This document shows positions 10,702 to 18,635 of a stretch of DNA of 64,000 nucleotides, one piece after another (the first letter of the stretch is position 1; each line of letters starts with the position of its first letter). Below the pieces are notes generated by a model. That model was not told the origin of the DNA. It saw only the letters and a program-made list of their open reading frames with translations, and searched no databases. The stretch lies in contig OZ022589.1 in assembly GCA_963669155.1 (NCBI GenBank), positions 12,826,848 to 12,890,847 of the forward strand, written 5' to 3'. The translations under genes and the position numbers were made by a program. Source of the DNA: Arbacia lixula (Eukaryota > Echinodermata > Echinoidea > Arbacioida > Arbaciidae).

Positions 10702-13700
10702 CTGACAAAAATACAGAAATAATGTTAAACCTGCTTTTATAGTGATCACCAGTATAGAATTACTGTATATGTCCATAACAACCAACCAAAATTCTCAAGC
10801 AGAAAAATTATGTTGTAAACCTCCAGCATACAGCTAATACTTGTTCGAAGCAACCTGCGACTATCCAAGTTGTCTCTGCGCAGACATAAAAATGCCTACA
10901 GTCATCGTGAGCATCTCACAACCATTGCAATTTTTTACCTTGCTGCATATTCATAAAGTCTGTGCAATCCATGTCTGCTGTAAAAACATTACAAAAGACA
11001 TAGTTTTGTAAAGAGGAATAATCAAGCCCCTTAATGATACCATGGTCCTGTACGATAATGGAGCAGCAAGTGATATGTTAGTACTACTCAACTTGACTTA
11101 CAGGACTTTTTGAGGGATTTATATGCTGTACGACATATGATAAAACAACTTTTGACACTTATAAGATAAGTTACAACTCAAATCATGCTGAAATTGACAC
11201 ATTATCATAAGGTCAAGGTATGTCAAATGTTTTACAAGCAAGTTTTGTAAGATTTCATTGATAACTTTTCTTGAAATAATCTTGTGGATAATTAATGAGA
11301 TTTTAACTTTTGGACAAATTTTTCTCTCAAAATTAATTCTTAAAAAGATAATTATTTCAGAACACAACAATGTCCATTATGCATCACACATCATGTCAAC
11401 CCGCAACTTCTTTTCTGCTAGAAGCATCATGCATTATAAATGACACTGTAATGGCAGTTACTAGTGGATTGACAGGTGTGATACAAAATGACCGGATGAA
11501 ACCTACCCTACAAAGCCGACATCAGCAATGAGTTTCAGGATGAGTTGGAAGCTCCCTCTGATTCCTTTCTGTCCGCTCCAGGCATTGGACTGACTACCCC
11601 CACTGCCCCCCCTGGCCACCAAGACTCTGTCAGCCTCCGCATTCAAGTCACCTGTCACACAATCAAAGGTCACAGGGCAAATGGCACATAGGTGACACGA
11701 TGTGAAGATTTGACAAGGTTGCTGTTTAATGATCTCATATCATTACATACTTTATTTGCAGTGCAACAAATTTGAACGGCTATTAGCAACATAATGGTTA
11801 CACAATACATGTCAAGAGATCATTTAAATCTGTAGATGTAGATCTCAAATTTCAATAAACGTCTTTGAATAAGTACATTTTTCTTTTGAAAAATAAATCA
11901 TAAATGAAAAGAAATATTTGAGAAATAATATTGATCCTTTATCATCCTTACATCTCTCAATGAAGGGAGCATATTCAGTATTCATGTAGGAACATATAAA
12001 ACAAAAAACTCCCCTCTTTCAATTCCCATTCAGAGTATGTGAATTAAACATATTAATAATGATATACAATATAACATTAATACATAAATACATTAATACA
12101 CAAATTGGGTCAACGTCCTATCACATACATCTACATGTACGGCCAGCAAGCAATATTTCAATACTGTAAAAGTGGAAACTTTTACACGACTAATTTTTTT
12201 GTGCTGGGCGGAATAAAATGAATTTTGCATGTTTTTAATTTTGCGGGTTGTCCAGCCCTTTGGACAATCAATTTACTCAGCTCACCACTGCCACGCCAGT
12301 GCTGGCTGGGCAGTGGCAATAGCATGATGATGTTGTTGAAGCACTAAGGCTAAACCATAAACGTAGGCCTATAAGTACGTGACGTGTGATGCATCAAAGC
12401 AAGCGCGCATACAAAGCGCGCCGATATGAACTTCATTTAGGCGCAAATACATTCACGCATTTTTAATTTTGTGCGAAATGCGCAAAAAATTTCCACTTTT
12501 ACAGTAGGCGTAAAGAACTTTACCTAGCACATTATGTGAGTCATCTGTCACACAGACTCCTACAGGGACCTTTACAATGACATCTCTGCCTTTTGACCCT
12601 TGGAGGATCCGCATGCTAAAATAAAAAGCAAACATCAAATATCACACAAGGGTAGTACATGTAATTCTCCCTATCGCATATAGCTCTCCAAATCTGAACG
12701 TGTGTGGCGCTCTAATTTTTTTACCATTAATTCTTGTGATATAAACTTCCGGTCCACGAACATTAGGCAATCCCGTATAATAGGGGACCAGGGTATCCAA
12801 CTAATTTTATGAATTTTTACCCTAAACCTAACCCTGACCTTATCGCTAACCCTAAACCTAATTCCAAACCTAACCCTGACCCTTACCATAACCCTACACA
12901 AAATGTTCACTACTTAATTCATCAAAAAAGTGATTTCTAGGTCACTTTCTGCCGACGACAAACTCTTACCGGAAGTATACGTCCCAAGAGCTATCGATCA
13001 ACTATCGGTATTGTGAGGTGATATCGCTTGATATCGGCTATATGCGATAGGGAGAATTGCTTTATCATGAGTAGGAGCACCTTCATGTGTGACACACAAT
13101 CTATTCTTCCCAAACCCAACAATAATCCACTATGGTATAGTCTCTATAAGAGTAAATCAATCATCATAATCATCATTCAAAACAGTAATTCCAGTTTGCC
13201 AACAATCCTTAGACACAAAGGTCCATGTCCCATTGAGTAAAACATATTGCAGGCAAGCCTCAAGTTCATATCTTCCACAATGCATCTTTCATGTGATGCC
13301 AGAGAATGTATTTTTTTAGGACTAATCCCCTTCCTCCTATGCATCTCATCGCAGACAACACCATCTATCATCTTGACCACACTCGTAATCATGTTCATAA
13401 AGGTCAAATCTCAATGGACATATATCAGTGGTCATATATGTTCCTTCCTTCATACTGTACTAGGAAGACAAAAAACCTTCAAAAAGGTGATTGTGAGCAA
13501 TCTTCTTGCCAATGGTCTTAAATTCATGTACTGTTCATTTTAGAAACTTGCTGAAAGTTATTTGCCCTCAAACAATCCACATTTGGAGAGATGAGTGATT
13601 TAATAACAGATCCTCCGAATTTTTGGGTCAAACCATTTGAGGATTTGTGATCTAGTCACTAATTATTCGAAATGTGGATCATTCCTGCTCAAAATGTAAT

Positions 13701-14064
13701 ATAATCAGTATAATTCTGCTTTCAGTTTCCAGATAATTGGAAGGGAAGTTCTTTTACATATTTTCTTCCATTTTCTGTGTTTTTTACCAAATTTGTATTT
13801 TTTTTGCATCTGCAAAAAAGGCTCCTCTGTCTCTAATCAACTGGTGAAAGGTCTTTACCTGCTATTGTCTCCACAGCCAGCTATATAGCGCTGGCGCTCC
13901 TTGGCGGACTTCACATTCTTGAGGGTCACTCCTGGCACGGCTTGGACATACACGTTTCCCCCACTCCCACCCACACCTCCAAACTTGGGGTGGCCCTGCC
14001 CTCCTCCTCCACCCCTGGCATAGATTCGCACTTGATCGATGAAGTTGTGCCGTACTTTTCTGTT
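10628..14064 (-). CDS. GTPBP10: Obg-family GTPase GTPBP10-like, partial gene
   Basis: Four exons in transcript order, 14064-13859, 12615-12524, 11651-11507 and 10701-10628, join with consistent phases and give about 172 residues. They cover the Obg glycine-rich fold ([51 protein letters not shown]), the KLIADVGFVG linker, and the G1 P-loop FPNAGKSTLLKAVSRAEPK. In animals GTPBP10 acts in mitochondrial large-subunit ribosome assembly. The short N-terminus before NFID fits GTPBP10 better than the MTG2/GTPBP5 branch. The first coding exon is not identified. The exons for G2, G3 (DxxG) and G4 (NKxD) are not visible below 10628, which makes this a partial, pseudogenised or mis-assembled locus. Confidence 0.8.
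11507..11651 (-). CDS. GTPBP10: GTPBP10-like, third visible exon
   Basis: Encodes DLNAEADRVLVARGGSGG, then GQKG, and closes with LILKLIADVGFVG, the strand that leads into the G domain. It joins the next exon within the Gly codon before FPNAGKS. Confidence 0.85.
12164..12504. mobile_element. MITE with CTGTAAAAGTGGAAA ends and TA duplication
   Basis: The left end CTGTAAAAGTGGAAA and right end TTTCCACTTTTACAG are inverted copies, each flanked by TA (12162-12163 and 12505-12506). It is 341 bp with no coding capacity. TA target duplications suggest a Tc1/mariner-like mover. The right end lies 19 bp from the splice donor of the 92-bp GTPBP10-like exon. Confidence 0.75.
12524..12615 (-). CDS. GTPBP10: GTPBP10-like, second visible exon
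   Basis: This 92-bp exon encodes MRILQGSKGRDVIVKVPVGV followed by CVTDDSHNVL, a hallmark of the Obg fold. It is flanked at very short distance by two transposon-like elements (12164-12504 and 12663-13058). Confidence 0.85.
12663..13058. mobile_element. MITE with 22-bp inverted ends and telomere-like core
   Basis: Perfect inverted ends contain CTCCCTATCGCATATAGC at 12667-12684 and its reverse complement at 13037-13054; AATT on both outer sides may be the target duplication. The 396-bp element carries a CCCTAA-like block (12822-12900). That block and its flanks match 6140-6290. Confidence 0.8.
12822..12900. repeat. degenerate telomere-like (CCCTAA)n block
   Basis: Imperfect CCCTAA, CCTAAA and CCCTGA units inside the 12663-13058 element. 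It is homologous in order and flank to the block at 6157-6234. Confidence 0.75.
13859..14064 (-). CDS. GTPBP10: GTPBP10-like, Obg-fold exon
   Basis: Starts in phase 0 after TTTCAG and ends with AG before GTAAAG. It encodes NRKVRHNFIDQVRIYARGG and the six-stranded glycine-rich Obg segment up to RYIAGCGDN. Confidence 0.85.
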
Positions 14065-14430
14065 CTGAAATCAGTGAAATGTATCATGACACCTACTTTA
14101 TTGAGTTTAACATTGATAAAACATAACATATTGATTACAGATATGTGAATCAAAACAGATTTTTGAGCCTACTATTTGACCTCCAATCTCTTCAGTATCA
14201 TTTTATGTAGTGATCCATATTTGGTAGCAATTGGATAATTCTATTTTGTTAACAATAAACAGTTTGTTTAATCTGCACAAGTAAATATATTGTTATGTAT
14301 GTGCCACTTTCCATTCTTGATGTCGCAAATAGCTATAAAATATCACCATACACAGCGCTATGAGCTTCTCAGCCCAATTTGTTGTCCTGTAGACTTCCGG
14401 TATGGTACTAGTCCAGCTGTCCGGCACACA

Positions 14431-14659
14431 TACTCCAGCTCAAAGGAATTGGCATAGGGAAAGGGAAAGGGAAGAAAGGGAAGGAACCGCAGTTTTGAAC
14501 GCCGTATATTTTGTCCAGTTCAGCATGAAACATGATGATTTTTAGGCTTAAGCATCGTGTTTCATGCTGAACTGGACAAAATAAACCACAGTCTAAAAAT
14601 GTGGCTCCTTCCCTTTCTTCCCTCTCCCTTTCCCTATGCAATTCATTTGAGCTGTAGTG
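14431..14659. repeat. fold-back inverted repeat, 107-bp arms
   Basis: The arms 14431-14537 and 14553-14659 are near-complementary around a 15-base loop (14538-14552). They share CAGCTCAAA/TTTGAGCTG at the outer ends and TTTTGTCCAGTTCAGCATGA near the centre. The whole unit could form one long hairpin. There is no coding potential. Confidence 0.85.
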
Positions 14660-15641
14660 TAATGCTTTGTGTCAGTGCAAGGAACCCCTCTTTAAGCCAA
14701 CAAAAGGGTTGCTCGTAGGGTTGGGGTCTAGACTAAATGTCTACTGTACTCAAAACTTAGCAATAGCACAGGACTTGATTGTCAAGTTGAAGACCACTCA
14801 GGCCACAGCTCTCGAACAAACAGTTACCTGTAGACTGAACATGCAGTTGTAGGCCTACGTAGAGCTAGTCCTTGCTCACAATGCTCTATTATTATTACGA
14901 TCATAAATATTACAGGAGTAAATTTTCATGGTATTCCCTTGAAGCGGGCTACTGCGCAACCGCGTATCAGTTCATCAGAAAAGGAGAAAAGGGGTTTCTT
15001 TTTTAAAACAAACAAAAAAGCCACCATACGGTCGGAAAGTTGACCAGCCATCGAACAATAGAGTGCACATCCGTGGTTAGGTAATTCTTCGGGACGATGT
15101 GTGACATCTTTGCGCATTACAAAGAGAGAAGTAAATGAGTTGGGAAGAAGGGCAACGATCGGTGAAAGGTTTTTGTTCAAGCGTCGTTCATCGTCAGTAC
15201 CCGCGTGAAAAATGAAGTATATCTATTTATATGCATAGACGCGTATTCATATGCAAGACACGCTTTATCATATGTAAATCATTTAAAGACAGCCCGTCCC
15301 TTTTTCAGATCACCACAAAATCATCGAAACATTGGCAAAACATATAGAGAAGTGTTAGCAAGCTCTATATTCACAATTTCAAACTGATACGTAGTGTAAA
15401 ATTCAAATAAAGCACGTAAACAACGTCTGATTAATAGTCTTTACCTCAGGCTCTTAGCAGTTTGTGTTGAAATATCTGCTTTATTGATTAATCTGTTTTT
15501 TGAATTATAAAACGCATTATGAAAAAAAAATGTTTTATGGAAGGAATCATCTCCAAAGTTTGGTAGTTACTCATAAAATTAGGATTTCACACACGGATAA
15601 TAACAAAATAGATACTTTATCAAAGACTAATACTTTTTTCG

Positions 15642-15666
15642 TAGTACGAAAAAAGTCGGTTTGAAA
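15642..15666. repeat. short perfect hairpin
   Basis: ACTTTTTTCGTA and TACGAAAAAAGT flank a single central G, a perfect short inverted repeat. Function unknown. Confidence 0.6.
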
Positions 15667-15879
15667 TTTAACGGCTGAAATTTTTTACATATACAGAAAG
15701 CTTCAACATGCTTTATTTTTAGAAATGGTCTTGAATCACACTTTCTTCAATTTACGATCGTGATGGACGATTTCAAATTTTAAGCTTGCAAAAGGGACGG
15801 ACAATCTTTAAGCTAAATCTACATAATTGGGCATCGTCGCTGCGAAGAGGTCTCGCTAACAAATGTCTCCGTGGTGTCT

Positions 15880-16330
15880 AAGCAACATTACATATTTCCT
15901 CTTCACACACGATGATGATCTTTCTAACAAATACGGTCCTTCGAGGCTGCCATCTTGGCTGTTCCAAATTGAAATTGTACACAAATAAATGGGAACTGGC
16001 GCATGCGCATAATTTTTAATCTTCACCATCGCAGCTGCTGTCGTGCAATTCTGGACCACTTAAGGTTGTAAACAATAAAAAAAAAAACACAACCTATTCA
16101 GCCTGAGGTATGTGTTTTACATAAATGTGTGCACTAGATCGAGCTACCGCGGCTATAGCCCCGGGACTGCTCCCGCGCAGCGGGAGCGTCCTGAGGGCTC
16201 GCCACCAATTTCCAAGCATGTCTGGTCCGACTACCGAGAAATCAACCCGTGCGCATGAATGAATTACTCATTTCAAGTACATTTATCACATATAAATGGC
16301 TAAATGTATTGAATGTATACCTGAGCTGTA
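15880..16330. repeat. promoter-like module, complete copy
   Basis: The module starts TAAGCAACATTACATATTTC and contains GCTGCCATCTTGGCTG (YY1-like, reverse sense), GGCGCATGCGCATAA (NRF1-like) and a CCGCGGCTATAG segment with a GC-rich hairpin (CTCCCGCGCAGCGGGAG). A second copy is split between 16349-16445 and 22376-22680. NRF1 and YY1 sites are usual in promoters of mitochondrial and housekeeping genes, and the GTPBP10-like gene lies just downstream on the minus strand. Promoter function is inference. Confidence 0.5.
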
Positions 16331-16445
16331 AAACTGTTTGAAAATGCTAAGCAACGTTACATATTTCCTCTTCACATATGATCATGATCTTTGTAACAAA
16401 TACGGTTCGCCGAGGCTGCCATCTTGGCTGCTTGAAAAACGTACA

Positions 16446-17438
16446 CTGCATGACTCTATCATAGCATAGCATGGAATAGGACGTGCCTTTTGGTTGCTCC
16501 TGGAGCCTTACTTTTTTTTTCTTTAAATTTTGTTTTTTTCTTCATTTTTTTGGCAAAAATGATATGGAATATTATTTAAACAACCATTGAAGTGGAAAAC
16601 CGAGGAAAAAAGCAGTATTTTAGCAGGATTGACCAGGATTTCTTGGATTTAAAATCTGCATGATACACCATTGGATGAACACACAACACACACAAGGTGC
16701 AGCAATACCCAGCCCTACAGTGCAGGCATGGTCTACAGGTGTATGCAGCCCCACCCAGCTAGCATGTACAGCATGCAGATGACCTTCAAGTGCTCATCCT
16801 CCCTCTGAATCAACAATTTGCAAGTATAAATTACTCATCAGCCCTATACTAAGCTACTGCTGAACTACACAATAGTGACTATTGGCTGTATTTTACCACT
16901 GTTCACTTCAATTTCAACAAGCTCTGACTTAGTTTGAATCTGCATAATAGACATGATCCGGTATCAGACGCAAGCTTCCTCCTTCAATGTGGTTCAACTT
17001 CAAGTCATATAATTTCTTTATGAGACTGTTAATAATAGGATTATGATTTAAAGAAAAATAAAGTGAGTTAATCTTCAGCCAAAGTCTATATTATTGAACA
17101 AGAGGATAAAAAACAGATATTAACAAGAATCAAACACCCTCTTCAATAAGCTCAAAGTATGAGCTTTTTTTGTTGTTGCTGGTTTACAAGTTGCAACCTT
17201 ACTGATAAGATCCAAAGAGACTCTCATGAAGAAAAGAGAAAGAAGACAACTTATATGATTTAATGAATTGAACAAGAGACTAGTTCAAGGAAAAAATATA
17301 GTGACAAAGAATAGTCTGTCCAAAAGGCTGGACAGACGAAGGTAACCATTGGCATTAATTTGCACCGGTGATTGAGAAGCTTCTCTTTGAAAGACAAGGA
17401 AATTGTTCAAACCTGTGATTAAACAGACGTAATCCAAG
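16446..17438 (+). other. probable 5' region of the CR1-like LINE
   Basis: This is non-coding sequence between the break in the duplicated module and ORF1. It is A-rich in its later part. The LINE start cannot be placed exactly. Confidence 0.4.
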
Positions 17439-18635
17439 ATGTCAAATTTAAGTGCAAAACGCAAGGCAGCTTCAACGAACTATGATCTCCCAAATGATAC
17501 ACCTACCACTCAAGGATATGGAACCGGTTCTCAAGCCACCGCAAATATAGACCCCGGAATAAATGCCTCGACTGGACACCAGCAATCACTATGCCTTGGA
17601 CCATGCAAAGTAAATCTTGATGATCCTACGCTCAAATTAGATATGCTTGAATGTGGAAGCTGTGGAGGATGGATGTGTTTTAATTGCCTACCCTACACCA
17701 AAACCGAGAAGAGATTGTTAGGCAAGCCTGAAGTAGATTGGAAGTGCCCATCATGTCTGCTGAATCCAAAGGCTAACCAACCTCAAAACCAGGCTCCCTC
17801 ATCACGGTTGGATAGCATTGAAAAGAAGCTTGATCAAGCTTTGGAACTCTTCACGAAAAGCCTAGTGGGAATAACATCATCACTTGAAAAGAAGGCAGAC
17901 CGCTCAGTAACAGATGCATTGAAATCAGAGCTAAGTCGAATGCAAGCTGAAATAAATTTAATAAAGACTGATCGAAAGCAAAACCAAGGAATGGATAGCA
18001 ACCTAGAATCTTGTATGACTGAGCTCGAAGCAAGAAACGAAAGAAAACTGAACGTAATTGCATTCAACATAAAAGAAAGCGACAGTGCAAATGGACTGAC
18101 AAGGAAGCAGGAAGATACAGACCTAATCCAAGCAGTCTTCACACAGATCGAAGCAACCCCACTTGACATCAGAGATTGTAGACGCCTAGGCCGCTACAAC
18201 CGTGAAACCGCAGGGAATAAACCAAGGCCCCTGAGGATAACTGTAGACTCGCAAACACAGAAAGATGCAATACTAAAGTCTGCCCATAAACTGAGAAGCA
18301 TTGACAACACCAAAGATATAACAATTCGCAAAGACCTGACACCACTACAAAGGCAGGAAGAAACAAAGTTACGAAAGGAATGGCAGTCAAAAAAGGAAGA
18401 GTCTCTCCAGAAAGGAGACAACCAAGCAAAATGGATCAGACGAAATGGAAAAGTAGTGAACGTAGGAGACTACATGTATCTACGGGCAACCAAGAATCAA
18501 GGGAGGCACCCCAAAGATCAAACTCAGGACGCCAATCTGGATGTCCAAGTAGAACAAGATGTACCGGAAACCCAGGTCCTGCAAACTCTACTGGACACAA
18601 TGAAAAGCTCGAGAACTCCAGATCACCAAAACTAG
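17439..18635 (+). CDS. LINE ORF1: zinc-finger/coiled-coil nucleic-acid-binding protein
   Basis: The frame gives 398 residues. Residues about 52-108 form a PHD-like zinc finger with paired cysteines (CLGPC, CGSCGGWMCFNC, WKCPSC). Residues about 120-200 are rich in charged heptads (DSIEKKLDQALELF, LESCMTELEARNERK) and look like a coiled coil. They are followed by an RRM-like start (LNVIAFNIKESD) and a basic tail. CR1-group ORF1 proteins with PHD fingers are known; they bind element RNA and act as chaperones. The ATG sits in AAGATGTC, a usable start context. Confidence 0.8.
   Translation: MSNLSAKRKAASTNYDLPNDTPTTQGYGTGSQATANIDPGINASTGHQQSLCLGPCKVNLDDPTLKLDMLECGSCGGWMCFNCLPYTKTEKRLLGKPEVDWKCPSCLLNPKANQPQNQAPSSRLDSIEKKLDQALELFTKSLVGITSSLEKKADRSVTDALKSELSRMQAEINLIKTDRKQNQGMDSNLESCMTELEARNERKLNVIAFNIKESDSANGLTRKQEDTDLIQAVFTQIEATPLDIRDCRRLGRYNRETAGNKPRPLRITVDSQTQKDAILKSAHKLRSIDNTKDITIRKDLTPLQRQEETKLRKEWQSKKEESLQKGDNQAKWIRRNGKVVNVGDYMYLRATKNQGRHPKDQTQDANLDVQVEQDVPETQVLQTLLDTMKSSRTPDHQN

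Noticed and set aside
12671-12910. 79-codon minus-strand frame rich in VRVR repeats
   Set aside because: It is the translation of the telomere-like repeat block.
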